From: Heliomarina baculiformis
GTDB taxonomy: Bacteria; Pseudomonadota; Alphaproteobacteria; Rhodobacterales; Rhodobacteraceae
Reading direction: 5' to 3'
Assembly (NCBI RefSeq): GCF_019966545.1
Contig: NZ_JAIMIC010000006.1
Coordinates: forward strand, 62,001-126,000
DNA length: 64,000 nt
Part shown: in pieces, positions 44,599 through 53,614 of the stretch
How positions within the stretch are numbered: the stretch's first letter is position 1
Layout of the letters: each line of letters begins with the position of its first letter
Notes under the pieces: model-generated
Told to the model about the DNA's origin: nothing
Database searches by the model: none
The model's input: the letters and a program-made list of their open reading frames with translations, nothing else
Program-made: the position numbers and the translations under genes

Positions 44599-45810
44599 AT
44601 GATGCGCGACGATATGCAAGGGGCGTCTCATGCGCCACGCATCATGCTTTACAGCCACGACACTTTCGGGCTGGGGCATCTCCGGCGTTCGCGCGCGCTG
44701 GCACAGGCGATCACCTCTGCCTATCCGATGTCCTCGGCATTGATCCTTACCGGGTCGCCTGTTGCCGGTCGCTTCGATTTCCCGGCGCGTGTCGATCACG
44801 TGCGTCTCCCCGGCGTCACCAAGCGTCAGGATGGCAGCTATGTCAGCCAGTCCATGAGCATGAACATCGAGGAAACCACCAGCCTTCGGGCCGGTCTGAT
44901 CCGTTCGACGGCGGAAGAATTCCGGCCGGATGTGCTGATCGTCGACAAGGAGCCGACCGGGTTTCATGGAGAGCTCCTGCCAACGCTGGAGATGTTGCAT
45001 CGCAATGGCAGTGCCAAGCTGGTGCTCGGACTGCGCGACGTGCTGGACGAACCCGAGGTACTGGCCGCCGAATGGGCGCGCAAGCAAGCCATCGAGGCCA
45101 TCGAACTCTACTACGACGAAACATGGATCTACGGCACCAAGGCCGTCTACGACCCGCTCGCCGGGCTCGACCTGAGCGACGAGGCGCGGTCGCGGATGCA
45201 TTGGACGGGATATCTGCGCCGCAGTGACACTTCCGACGAAACGCCACCCGAGCAGCCCTATATTCTGATCACACCCGGCGGAGGCGGCGATGGAGAGGTT
45301 CTGGTCGATCTCGTGCTGGCCGCTTATGAAAGTGAACCCGCCCTGTCGCCGCGTGCCGTGCTGGTTTACGGCCCGTTTCTCTCCGGCGAGACGCTGCAGG
45401 CGTTCGAGCGGCGCGTGGCCGCGCTGGACGGGCGCGTCACCTCGGTCACCTTCGATACTCATATCGAAACGCTTTTCGCCGGGGCGCAGGGCGTTGTCTG
45501 CATGGGCGGCTACAACACCTTTTGCGAAGTCCTGTCTTTCGACAAGCGCGCGGTGATTGTGCCGCGCACGGTGCCCCGGCTGGAACAGTGGCTGCGGGCA
45601 AGCCGGTCGGAAGAGCTTGGCCTGATCCGGATGCTCGACGAATACCGCGACGGGCTGACGGTTGCGTCGATGATCGGCGCGATTCGGGGGCTGCCGGGCC
45701 AGAAACTGCCAAGCGAGGTGATGCCAGTCGGGTTGATGGACGGTCTCGATTATGTCACCGACCGGATCGGGGCCCTGCTGCACCAGAGTTCGGACCAGGC
45801 CGCGGAATGA
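44599..45810 (+). CDS. MurG-like glycosyltransferase family protein (COG4671 type)
   Basis: The 403-residue protein starts MMRDDMQG after GGAGACTCG. Its N-terminal motif HDTFGLGHLRRSRALAQAI resembles the glycine-rich loop of GT-B transferases such as MurG. The C-terminal half has ILITPGGGGDGEVL and GVVCMGGYNTFCEVLSFDKR, the nucleotide-sugar-binding region with MGGYNT as in MurG-like enzymes. No membrane segment is seen. It is the first gene of an eight-gene operon and is coupled by ATGA to the next gene. Donor and acceptor are unknown. Confidence 0.8.
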   Translation: MMRDDMQGASHAPRIMLYSHDTFGLGHLRRSRALAQAITSAYPMSSALILTGSPVAGRFDFPARVDHVRLPGVTKRQDGSYVSQSMSMNIEETTSLRAGLIRSTAEEFRPDVLIVDKEPTGFHGELLPTLEMLHRNGSAKLVLGLRDVLDEPEVLAAEWARKQAIEAIELYYDETWIYGTKAVYDPLAGLDLSDEARSRMHWTGYLRRSDTSDETPPEQPYILITPGGGGDGEVLVDLVLAAYESEPALSPRAVLVYGPFLSGETLQAFERRVAALDGRVTSVTFDTHIETLFAGAQGVVCMGGYNTFCEVLSFDKRAVIVPRTVPRLEQWLRASRSEELGLIRMLDEYRDGLTVASMIGAIRGLPGQKLPSEVMPVGLMDGLDYVTDRIGALLHQSSDQAAE

Positions 45811-47045
45811 CAATACCCCTTGCGGTCGTGGTCAAGGGCTGGCCACGCCTGTCCGAAACATTCATCGCTCAGGAACTGGTCGCGCTGGAAGAAGCGGGTC
45901 ACAGGCTTGAACTGTGGTCACTGCGCCATCCCACCGACACCAAGACCCATCCTTTGCACGAACGGCTGAAGGCGCCGGTGCATTACCTGCCCGAATACCT
46001 CGGTGATGAAAAGGCGCGCGTCTTCAACGCATTTCAAGCCGCACGCCGCCTGCCGGGCTTTCAGCGTGCATGGCAGATCTGGCGCACCGATTTCGCCCGG
46101 GACCGCAGCAGCAACCGCGCCCGGCGTTTCGGGCAGGCCTGCGTTCTGGCGAGCGAAATGCCCGAAGGCACCCCGGCGCTCTATGCGCATTTCCTGCACA
46201 CCCCGTCATCCGTCGCCCGCTATGCGGCGGTGATGCGCGGCCTGCCGTGGTCCTTTTCAGCCCATGCCAAGGACATCTGGACCTCGCCAGACTGGGAATT
46301 GCGCGAAAAACTCTCGGTCGACCGGGCCGGTGCGACCTTTGGTGCGACTTGCACAGACTTTGGCGCCGGTCACCTGCGCGATCTGGCCGCCGATCCCGAC
46401 CGGATCGAATTGATCTACCACGGTCTTGACCTTGCACGCTTCCCCGAACCGCCCGCCCGGCCCCTCCGCCATGCGGATTCGCCGTTTCACATGCTATCCG
46501 TCGGGCGGCTGGTCGAGAAAAAAGGGTTCGACCGGCTAATCGACGCGCTTGCGCTCTTGCCCGAGGGGCTCGACTGGCACTGGACCCATATCGGCGGCGG
46601 TACGCTGAAAGACGCGATGTGGCAGCGCGCCGAGGCCGCCGGGCTGAACGCAAGGATCACGTGGCGCGGCGCCTGTGATCAGCCGGACGTGATCGAGGCG
46701 ATGCGGCAGGCCGATCTTTTCGTGCTGCCCAGCCGAATTGCCGACGATGGCGACCGCGACGGGTTGCCAAACGTGCTGATGGAGGCGGCATCGCAAAAGC
46801 TGCCGATCCTCTCGACCTCGGTCTCGGCAATCCCCGAATTCATCACCTCGGGCACCCATGGTCTGCTGGTCCGCGACAAGCCCGAAGACCTCGCCGACGC
46901 GATGGTGCAGGTCGCGACCGAACCCCGCGCCGCCAAGGCGATGGCCGAGGCCGCCTTTGACCGACTGCACAATGCTTTCACGATGCAACCGGGCATCGCA
47001 AAGCTCTCGGCACGCCTCACTGAACTTTGCGGCGGACCGACATGA
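45807..47045 (+). CDS. Glycosyltransferase family 4 protein
   Basis: The 412-residue protein starts in the ATGA overlap at 45807 (MTIPLAVVVKGWPRLSETFI); the frame is open upstream, but the coupled start and GT4 N-terminus decide it. A GT-B fold is seen: an N-terminal acceptor domain with KGWPRLSETFIAQELVALEE, a hinge SVGRLVEKKGFDRLIDALAL near residue 230 and the EX7E-like region LPNVLMEAASQKLPILSTSV near 320. It probably transfers a sugar onto a growing glycan or lipid acceptor. It is followed by another GT4 gene, also by ATGA. Confidence 0.88.
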   Translation: MTIPLAVVVKGWPRLSETFIAQELVALEEAGHRLELWSLRHPTDTKTHPLHERLKAPVHYLPEYLGDEKARVFNAFQAARRLPGFQRAWQIWRTDFARDRSSNRARRFGQACVLASEMPEGTPALYAHFLHTPSSVARYAAVMRGLPWSFSAHAKDIWTSPDWELREKLSVDRAGATFGATCTDFGAGHLRDLAADPDRIELIYHGLDLARFPEPPARPLRHADSPFHMLSVGRLVEKKGFDRLIDALALLPEGLDWHWTHIGGGTLKDAMWQRAEAAGLNARITWRGACDQPDVIEAMRQADLFVLPSRIADDGDRDGLPNVLMEAASQKLPILSTSVSAIPEFITSGTHGLLVRDKPEDLADAMVQVATEPRAAKAMAEAAFDRLHNAFTMQPGIAKLSARLTELCGGPT

Positions 47046-48133
47046 AAGACGCAAGGATCGCCTTTTTCGCACCGATGAAAGCGCCCGACCATGAGACACC
47101 TTCGGGCGACCGGGAAATGGCGCGCAACCTCATGACGGCGTTGCGGGCAACCGGAGCGAAGGTCCATCTGGCCTCGGATATGCGCATCTATGATGGCGCG
47201 GGCGATCCGTGGCAGCAATCGACGCTGATGGAAGCGGCCAAGCCTGAAATTGCGCGGCTTACCGAGGAATTCGCGCAAGACCCGCCGTCGATCTGGGTGA
47301 GCTATCACAACTATTACAAATCTCCGGATCTGATCGGTCCGCCCGTATGCGCGGCGTTGAACATTCCCTATGTGCAGATAGAGACCAGCCGGGCACGCAA
47401 ACGCCTCTCCGGCCCTTGGGCCGGTTTTGCCCGCGTCGCCGAAGAGGCCTGCGACGCAGCCGATCTCGTGTTCTACATGACCGTCCATGATCATGAGACG
47501 CTGGAACGCGACAGGCCGGACTCACAAAGGCTTGTTCACCTGCCGCCTTTCCTGCCGCTTGAAAACCTGCCCGCCCCCTCTCCGCTCGACAGTCCGGACA
47601 TATTTGCCGCCGGCATGATGCGAGCAGGTGACAAGCTGGCTTCCTATGAACTTGTCGCGGAAACGCTGGCCCTGCTGGACGACCAGCCGATGCGGCTGCG
47701 GATCGCCGGGGACGGGCCGGTGCGCCGCGAGGTGGAAAAGCTCATGGCGCCGTTCGGGGACAAGGTGCGTTTTCTCGGACGGCTGGATGCGGGACAGATG
47801 GCGCGGGCCTATCGCAATGCATCGCTGTTTTTCTGGCCGGGCGTAAACGAAGCCTACGGGATGGTTTACCTCGAGGCGCAGGCGATGGGCCTGCCCGTGG
47901 TGGCGCAGGACAGGCCCGGTGTGCGAGACGTGCTGGCACCGGGCGCTCACCCGGCGCCGGAGGATGGGCCGCAAGCCATGGCCGAGACAATCCGCAGCCA
48001 GCTGAACGATGCCGCGTTGCGCAGGGAACGGGGCAGGCAATCGCGCGCCTTTGTTGCGGAAAACCATCTGCTGACGACGGCGCGGGACATTCTGACCGGG
48101 GCTCTGTCTCCCCTGATCGCGGGGGCCTCATGA
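47042..48133 (+). CDS. Glycosyltransferase family 4 protein
   Basis: The 363-residue protein begins MKDARIAFFAPMKAPDHETP at the ATGA overlap. It has the GT4 signatures PSGDREMARNLMTALRATGA in the N-terminal domain and LFFWPGVNEAYGMVYLEAQA (with the catalytic-site EX7E pattern) in the C-terminal domain, and RFLGRLDAGQMARAYRNASL. It is 4 bases overlapped with the phosphatase gene. It is a probable sugar transferase in the same pathway as its neighbours; the sugar is unknown. Confidence 0.88.
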   Translation: MKDARIAFFAPMKAPDHETPSGDREMARNLMTALRATGAKVHLASDMRIYDGAGDPWQQSTLMEAAKPEIARLTEEFAQDPPSIWVSYHNYYKSPDLIGPPVCAALNIPYVQIETSRARKRLSGPWAGFARVAEEACDAADLVFYMTVHDHETLERDRPDSQRLVHLPPFLPLENLPAPSPLDSPDIFAAGMMRAGDKLASYELVAETLALLDDQPMRLRIAGDGPVRREVEKLMAPFGDKVRFLGRLDAGQMARAYRNASLFFWPGVNEAYGMVYLEAQAMGLPVVAQDRPGVRDVLAPGAHPAPEDGPQAMAETIRSQLNDAALRRERGRQSRAFVAENHLLTTARDILTGALSPLIAGAS

Positions 48134-48717
48134 TCCGGCTTGCCTTGCTTCGCCATGGTCCCACGGAATGGAACCGCATGGGGCGTATTCAGGGGCGCAG
48201 CGACATCGCGCTCGACGATCAGGCGCGGCTGGATCTGGGCGCGCGACGCCTGCCCGGCGCATGGGAGAAGGCGGAGCTCTGGTCCAGCCCGCTGGCGCGC
48301 GCCCGCGACACGGCGACCTGCCTGACCGGACGCATGCCGCAGATCAGTGACGCGTTGAGCGAGATGAACTGGGGCCGCTTTGAAGGGCAAAAGGGAGCCG
48401 AGCTGATCGAAGATCCCGACACCGGCTACCGGCATATCGAGGACTGGGGCTGGGATTACTGCCCGCCCGACGGAGAGAGCCCGAAGATGGTCAGCGAAAG
48501 GCTGGATCCCTGGCTTGACGGGCTGACCCGCGACGCGGTTGCGGTCTGCCACATCGGGGTGATGCGGGTCCTGCTGGCGCGCGCGCATGGGTGGGATTTT
48601 ACAGGCCCCGCGCCGTTCCGGATCAAGCGCAACCGGCTCTATATCCTGACGCTGGACGAAAGTCTGAGTGCCGATCCCGAACCGCTTCGCCTGATTGCGC
48701 GCGAGGCGGGCGCATGA
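48130..48717 (+). CDS. Histidine phosphatase superfamily protein
   Basis: The 195-residue protein carries the phosphoglycerate-mutase-like active site LLRHGPTEWNRMGRIQG (phosphohistidine His9, preceded by MIRLA) and the second half VAVCHIGVMRVLLARAHG with the acid/base His. Members remove phosphate from sugar or glycerate phosphates, cobalamin intermediates or proteins. In the operon it would dephosphorylate a phosphorylated glycan or glycosyl-phosphoglycerate-like intermediate; this is inference. ATGA overlaps couple it to genes on both sides. Confidence 0.85.
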   Translation: MIRLALLRHGPTEWNRMGRIQGRSDIALDDQARLDLGARRLPGAWEKAELWSSPLARARDTATCLTGRMPQISDALSEMNWGRFEGQKGAELIEDPDTGYRHIEDWGWDYCPPDGESPKMVSERLDPWLDGLTRDAVAVCHIGVMRVLLARAHGWDFTGPAPFRIKRNRLYILTLDESLSADPEPLRLIAREAGA

Positions 48718-49853
48718 GGGTGATGATCGTGGTCACCCACCTGCTCGGGTCGGGTCATCTGGCACGGGCGATGGTGCTGGGCGAGGCCTTTCACGCAGCC
48801 GGTCACGAGGTGACGGTTGTCTCGGGCGGCGGCGCGATCGAAAGGCTGAAAAGGCCCGGCGTCACATTGCTGCAACTGTCGCCGCTTCGGTCGGACGGGA
48901 CGAATTTCACCCGTTTGCTGGACGATACGGGCAGCGAGGCGGGTGAGGCCTATCTTGCCGCACGCCGGACATCACTGGTTAACGCCTTGGCTGATATCTT
49001 ACCGGATATCTTGATTACCGAGCTTTTCCCCTTTGGCCGCAGGGTGCTTAGGGCCGAGTTTCTCGACCTGCTGGGCGCTGCGCGTGACATGGCACCCCCG
49101 CCGGTAATTCTGAGTTCGATCCGCGACATTCTTGCACCGCCGTCGAAACCTGATCGCGCAGCCAAAACGGATGAGATCGTCGACCGGTTCTACGATGGCG
49201 TGCTGGTGCATTCCGATCCAAAAACGACTCCGCTCGACGCAAGCTGGCCGGTGAGCGACAGCCTGCGGACGCGTCTGCATTACACGGGTTACGTGGCCCC
49301 CGCGCCAGCAGACGATCACCCCGAGCAGGCTGGCAACGGCGAAGTTCTGGTGAGCGCCGGGGGTGGCGGTGTTGGCGGTAACCTGTTCGATGCGGCGCTT
49401 GGGGCTGCGCGGCTGTTGCCGTCATACCGCTGGCGGCTGCTGGTTGGCGGGGAAGACGCAACGGCGACGATCGCGCGCTTGCAGGGTAATGCCCCCGACA
49501 ACGCTTTCGTCGAGCCCGCGCGACCGGATTTCCGCCAGATGCTGCGCCATGCGGCGGGTTCGGTCAGCATGTGCGGCTACAACACGGCGCTTGACCTGAT
49601 GCAGGCGGCGGCACCTTCGGTACTTGTGCCATTTGATGCGGGGAAGGAAACCGAGCAGAGCCTTCGGGCCGAGGCGCTGGCGCGATTGCCCGGATTTGAA
49701 GTGCTGAAATCGGCGGATCTGACACCGGAGCGCCTTGCCAAGGTCGTAACCGATGTCATGGCCGCACCGAAACGCTCCGGTTCCCACGCGCGTTTTGACG
49801 GGGCGACCCGGTCGGTCGATATTGCCTGTGCCATGGCGGAGGCGCGCAAATGA
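48714..49853 (+). CDS. MurG-like glycosyltransferase (second in operon)
   Basis: The 379-residue protein starts at the ATGA overlap (MRVMIVVTHLLGSGHLARAM; GSGHL is the GT-B glycine loop). It contains TELFPFGRRVLRAEFLDLL in the N-domain and EVLVSAGGGGVGGNLFDAAL, SVSMCGYNTALDLMQAAAPS in the C-domain, as in the operon's first gene, with which it shares layout. An earlier in-frame start at 48591 is possible but would overlap the phosphatase by 127 bases. It is probably a paralogue of the first gene that adds another sugar. Confidence 0.82.
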   Translation: MRVMIVVTHLLGSGHLARAMVLGEAFHAAGHEVTVVSGGGAIERLKRPGVTLLQLSPLRSDGTNFTRLLDDTGSEAGEAYLAARRTSLVNALADILPDILITELFPFGRRVLRAEFLDLLGAARDMAPPPVILSSIRDILAPPSKPDRAAKTDEIVDRFYDGVLVHSDPKTTPLDASWPVSDSLRTRLHYTGYVAPAPADDHPEQAGNGEVLVSAGGGGVGGNLFDAALGAARLLPSYRWRLLVGGEDATATIARLQGNAPDNAFVEPARPDFRQMLRHAAGSVSMCGYNTALDLMQAAAPSVLVPFDAGKETEQSLRAEALARLPGFEVLKSADLTPERLAKVVTDVMAAPKRSGSHARFDGATRSVDIACAMAEARK

Positions 49854-50587
49854 ACTGGAACGCGCTGGAAGCTGAGCTGGGGACATGGCAGGCGGAGGGT
49901 CTGACCCTGCCGTTCTGGTGGCGGGATGATGACGCGACCGAACCGACAGCGGCGCTGGACCGGCTTTACAGAATTGCCACGTCTCTGGACCTGCCACTGC
50001 ACCTTGCGGTTATCCCGGAACCGGCGACCGAAGAGCTGGGTCAGTGGCTGAACGCGCGCGGTCTGGCCGTGCCGCTGGTTCATGGCTGGGCCCATCGCAA
50101 CCACGAACCTCCGGAACGGAAGAAAGCGGAATTCGGCATTGCCCGGCCCGTCGAAACCGCGCTGGAGGATGCACGCGAGGGCTGGTCGCGGCTTGGCGGT
50201 TTGCTCGGCCACGCGCCTGCCCCGCTTTTCGTGCCGCCGTGGAACCGGATTTCGCCCCAGGTCGCCAAAGGTTTACACGATATCGGATACCGGGCGCTGT
50301 CGACATTCGGACCGCGCAAGTACGCGAATGAAATCAACACCCATCTCGACCCGATCGACTGGCGCGGGACGCGCTCGGTCGTGGCGCCGGATAAGCTGCT
50401 GGATCAGGCCGTTGCCATGCTGGCAGACCGGCGGGAGGGCCGCGCGGACAATAGCGAGCCCTTTGGCCTGCTGACCCATCACCTTGTACATGACCCGGCG
50501 ATCTGGGATTTTACCGAAACCTTTCTGCGCCTGATGGCAGATGGACCTGTCCGACCGTGGCGCGCAACCGAACTGGAAAGTAACTGA
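49850..50587 (+). CDS. Polysaccharide-deacetylase-like (NodB-fold) protein
   Basis: The 245-residue protein starts with LPFWWRDDDATEPTAALDR (the WRDDD segment supplies the metal-binding Asp pair, about 23-30), followed by LHLAVIPEPATEELGQWLNA, VPLVHGWAHRNHEPPERKKA (the His pair for the metal) and PAPLFVPPWNRISPQVAKGL. This matches the NodB/PuuE-like deacetylase superfamily. It could deacetylate an N-acetyl sugar made by the neighbouring transferases. It is cytoplasmic (no signal peptide), so it would act on a precursor. It is joined by overlap to the methyltransferase gene (TGATG). Confidence 0.82.
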   Translation: MNWNALEAELGTWQAEGLTLPFWWRDDDATEPTAALDRLYRIATSLDLPLHLAVIPEPATEELGQWLNARGLAVPLVHGWAHRNHEPPERKKAEFGIARPVETALEDAREGWSRLGGLLGHAPAPLFVPPWNRISPQVAKGLHDIGYRALSTFGPRKYANEINTHLDPIDWRGTRSVVAPDKLLDQAVAMLADRREGRADNSEPFGLLTHHLVHDPAIWDFTETFLRLMADGPVRPWRATELESN

Positions 50588-51075
50588 TGAGCCGACTGGA
50601 TTCGATGCTGCGCCGTCTGGCGGCACAACGCGATGGGCTGAACTGGGCGGCAGAGTTGATCTCTGACCTGTCGGGCGACGTCGCCGACCTTGGGCTGGGG
50701 AATGGCCGCACCTATGACCACCTGCGCGAGATTCTGCCTGACCGGCGGATCTGGGTGATCGACCGGTCACTGAACTGCCACCCGTCCTGCGTACCGCCCA
50801 AGGCGGATTTTCTTGAGGGCGAGGCCGGGCCAATGCTGGACCAGCTCGCGGAAAAGGGCGTCAGGCTGGCGCTGGCGCATTACGATTTCGGCTTTGGGGT
50901 CAAGGATAAGGATGTGGCCGAGGCCGCGCGGCTGAGCCCGGCAATCGCCAAGGTGATGGCGCCCGGTGGCATCCTTGTTTCAGGACAGCCTCTGGTCGGT
51001 TTCACCGCCCTGAAAGGGCCAGACACGATCGCCCCGGACCGCTATCTTTTCTACCGCCACGATGGGGAAAACTGA
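50587..51075 (+). CDS. Small class I SAM-dependent methyltransferase-like protein (paralogue 2)
   Basis: The 162-residue protein resembles the protein at 34685-35170: MSRLDSMLRRLAAQRDGLNW, SAM motif VADLGLGNGRTYDHL (about 33-47), IWVIDRSLNCHPSC and YLFYRHDGEN at the end. It starts by a one-base overlap with the deacetylase gene. A methylation of a glycan or polar headgroup is a possible role. No DNA- or RNA-binding feature is seen. Confidence 0.75.
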   Translation: MSRLDSMLRRLAAQRDGLNWAAELISDLSGDVADLGLGNGRTYDHLREILPDRRIWVIDRSLNCHPSCVPPKADFLEGEAGPMLDQLAEKGVRLALAHYDFGFGVKDKDVAEAARLSPAIAKVMAPGGILVSGQPLVGFTALKGPDTIAPDRYLFYRHDGEN

Positions 51076-51147
51076 ATGCGCATCGACAGCAAACAGGCGC
51101 ACCTGAATTCCGCCAATCGGTTTTGCCGGACGGTGAGGGGCTAGGCC

Positions 51148-51837
51148 GTGGAATACAAACGCTACGCGCTTTACTACGCGCCGCCCGAGGATGCCGAATG
51201 GGCGCGATTTTGCACCCGGTGGCTGGGATGGGACATGACCGAGGGGCAAGTGGTGGCCCCGCCCGAGATGCCGACGCTGCCGCTGGATCATGCCGAAATC
51301 ATCCGCGCGCCACGGAAATATGGCCTGCACGCAACGCTGAAACCACCGTTTCGACTGACCAACGGCACCACGCCAGAAGGTCTAGAAAAAGCGTGCGAGG
51401 AGTTGTGCGCCCACATCGCTCCCTTCGATCTGGATGCACTGCAACTGGCGCGACTGGGCCGGTTTATTGCCCTGCGCATCCAAGGGTCTGACACGGGAAT
51501 GCGCGCGCTGGCTGATACGCTGGTCAGGGACCTCGACAGCTTTCGCGCACCACCGTCAGAAGAGGAACTGAAGCGCCGCCGGGGCAAGGGGCTGCCCCCT
51601 GCGCAGGAGGCCAATCTCGTGCAATGGGGCTACCCCTATGTGATGGAGGAGTTCCGCTTTCACATCACGCTGAGCAGTTCGCTGCCGCGCGACGCGATTG
51701 AACCCGTCGAAACGGTGCTGCATGAACGGCTGACCCCGCTCTTGCCGCAGCCTGTACCGATCCGCGATGTTGCGCTGGTCGGTGAGGCAGACGACGGCAA
51801 ATTCCACATGGTCCGGCGCTTTCGTCTGGGCAAATGA
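51148..51837 (+). CDS. DUF1045 / 2H-phosphoesterase-like protein
   Basis: The 229-residue protein starts at GTG 51148 after a 72-bp gap that holds only a 22-codon open frame. It has two HxT motifs, GLHATLKPPF (His61, Thr63) and RFHITLSSSL (His172, Thr174), the arrangement of 2H phosphoesterases, which split 2',3'-cyclic or phosphodiester bonds. DUF1045 proteins often accompany phosphonate-use genes; no phn genes are near. As the last gene of the glycosyltransferase operon it may act on a phosphodiester intermediate, but co-transcription across the gap is inferred. Confidence 0.75.
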   Translation: MEYKRYALYYAPPEDAEWARFCTRWLGWDMTEGQVVAPPEMPTLPLDHAEIIRAPRKYGLHATLKPPFRLTNGTTPEGLEKACEELCAHIAPFDLDALQLARLGRFIALRIQGSDTGMRALADTLVRDLDSFRAPPSEEELKRRRGKGLPPAQEANLVQWGYPYVMEEFRFHITLSSSLPRDAIEPVETVLHERLTPLLPQPVPIRDVALVGEADDGKFHMVRRFRLGK

Positions 51838-51862
51838 ACACTGAAAATGACAGGAGGATACG

Positions 51863-52627
51863 ATGACTGTCACCAATAAAACCGTACTCATCACCGGGGC
51901 GAGCCGGGGCATCGGCGAAGCCACGGCGCGCCATCTGGCCGATCTGGGGCATAACGTGGTTCTGGCCGCGCGCAGCGGCGGCGCAATCGAAACCATCGCG
52001 CAGGAAATCAACGATGCGGGCGGCAAGGCGCTGGCCGTGACCTGCGACGTAAGCAACTGGGCCTCAGTCTCTGATCTGGTGGCCAAGACAGAAGAGCGGT
52101 TCGGCCCGGTGGACGTGCTGGTCAACAATGCCGGAGTGATCGACCCCATCGCGCGGATCGACGAAAGCGACCCCGAAGAATGGGGCAAGGTCGTCGATAT
52201 CAACGTCAAGGGCGTCTATTACGGGTTCCGCGCGGTGCTGCCAAGCATGGTTGAACGTGGCGAAGGCACGATCATCAACATCAGTTCCGGTGCCGCGACC
52301 GGCGCGCTGGAAGGCTGGAGCCATTACTGCGCGACCAAGGCGGCCGTTCTGTCGCTGACCAAATGCGGCGACGTGGAATACCGCGACAAGGGCATTCGCA
52401 TCATGGGGCTGAGCCCGGGCACCGTGGCGACTGACATGCAGGTAAAAATCAAGGCCTCGGGCGTGAACCCGGTCAGCCAGCTCGATTTCTCTTCGCATAT
52501 CCCGCCGGAATGGGTGGCACAGGGAATCGCTTTCCTGATGACCGAAGGTGGCGACGCCTTCCGGGGCACCGATTTCTCGCTGAAAACTGACGAGGGGCGC
52601 AGACTGGCCGGACTTCCGGAGGCCTGA
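51863..52627 (+). CDS. SDR-family oxidoreductase
   Basis: The 254-residue short-chain dehydrogenase has the NAD(P) site VLITGASRGIGEATARHLAD (about 9-28), NNAG-type VLVNNAGVID, catalytic Ser in INISSGAATG and Tyr/Lys in HYCATKAAVL (YxxxK). The substrate class is not evident; 3-oxoacyl reductions are common. It is preceded by an AGGAGG site, and 25 bp separate it from the DUF1045 gene, so it could be the last cistron of the glycosyltransferase operon or independent. Confidence 0.9.
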   Translation: MTVTNKTVLITGASRGIGEATARHLADLGHNVVLAARSGGAIETIAQEINDAGGKALAVTCDVSNWASVSDLVAKTEERFGPVDVLVNNAGVIDPIARIDESDPEEWGKVVDINVKGVYYGFRAVLPSMVERGEGTIINISSGAATGALEGWSHYCATKAAVLSLTKCGDVEYRDKGIRIMGLSPGTVATDMQVKIKASGVNPVSQLDFSSHIPPEWVAQGIAFLMTEGGDAFRGTDFSLKTDEGRRLAGLPEA

Positions 52628-52721
52628 GTCCACGGCGCGAGCCGAAAGCGACAAGTTGCCCCTATCGACCCGCGCCGGCTGGGCTTATATGCCTATCAAC
52701 TTTTGCCGCACAGGTGCTGCC

Positions 52722-53411
52722 ATGACATTCGACCGCAAGATCAAGATCGCCCCGTCCATCCTCGCCTCGGATTTCGCCAATTTCGGTGCGGAATGCGAAG
52801 CCATCGAAGCGCAGGGCGCGGATTGGGTCCATGTAGATGTGATGGACGGGCATTTTGTACCCAACCTCACCTTTGGTCCGGCCACCTGCGCCGCGATCCG
52901 CCCGCATATCAAGGGCGTGATGGACGTGCATCTGATGATCGCCCCGGTCGATCCCTACATCGACGCCTTCGCACAGGCCGGAGCCGATGTGATCAGCGCG
53001 CATGTAGAGGCCGGTCCGCATATTCACCGTACGCTTCAGGCAATTCGCGGTGCAGGGGTCAAAGCCGGTGTCGCGCTGAACCCCGGCACACCGGCAAGCG
53101 CGGTTGCACATCTGCTCGACCTGACCGACCTGATCTGCGTGATGACGGTAAACCCCGGCTTTGGCGGGCAGAAGTTCATCGATATGAGCGCCAAGGTGAA
53201 AGAACTGCGCGCGATGATCGGTGACCGCCCCGTGCATATCGAGATCGATGGCGGCGTGGACGTGAACACCGCACCGCTGGTTGCGCAGGCGGGTGCCGAT
53301 GTACTGGTCGCGGGTTCCGCCGTGTTCAAGGGCGGCTCTGTCAGCAACCCCGGCCCCTATGGCGAAAACATCCGCGCCATTCGCGCCGCCGCCGAAGGCG
53401 TTTACGTCTGA
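52722..53411 (+). CDS. rpe: Ribulose-phosphate 3-epimerase
   Basis: Rpe interconverts ribulose-5-phosphate and xylulose-5-phosphate in the pentose phosphate/Calvin cycle. The 229-residue (beta/alpha)8 protein has IAPSILASDFANFGAECEAI, DWVHVDVMDGHFVPNLTFGP with the metal-binding Asp/His, MTVNPGFGGQKFI and EIDGGVDVNTAPL. The ATG at 52722 is chosen over the in-frame open extension to 52656 because AGGTG precedes it by 5 bases and it gives the normal length. Confidence 0.95.
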   Translation: MTFDRKIKIAPSILASDFANFGAECEAIEAQGADWVHVDVMDGHFVPNLTFGPATCAAIRPHIKGVMDVHLMIAPVDPYIDAFAQAGADVISAHVEAGPHIHRTLQAIRGAGVKAGVALNPGTPASAVAHLLDLTDLICVMTVNPGFGGQKFIDMSAKVKELRAMIGDRPVHIEIDGGVDVNTAPLVAQAGADVLVAGSAVFKGGSVSNPGPYGENIRAIRAAAEGVYV

Positions 53412-53614
53412 TCGCAACCACACGGGGGACTCTCCGCGTTTCCGGCTGATCCGGGGGACGCTGACTTATAGCGCCTTTTCCTAGCGTTGCGGTAAAACCC
53501 GTGTGAGGATGCGGTCGCTGCGGTTTTTCGCTCGCTTCATCCAAGGAACGGTTTCCGGCTGCGCCTGTTCGCGTTCGATCCTGTCGGTCTGTGAAAAGAA
53601 GAAAGGGAAATCAG
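53412..53614. other. Intergenic region before the TRIC channel gene
   Basis: This 203-bp gap contains no protein-like frame, tRNA or strong hairpin. It should hold the promoter and leader of the downstream channel gene; I could not place promoter boxes. Confidence 0.4.

Noticed and set aside
51076-51144. 22-codon open frame between the small methyltransferase and DUF1045 genes
   Set aside because: It follows the stop codon directly, but it is short, basic and featureless and could occur by chance; kept out of the gene list.
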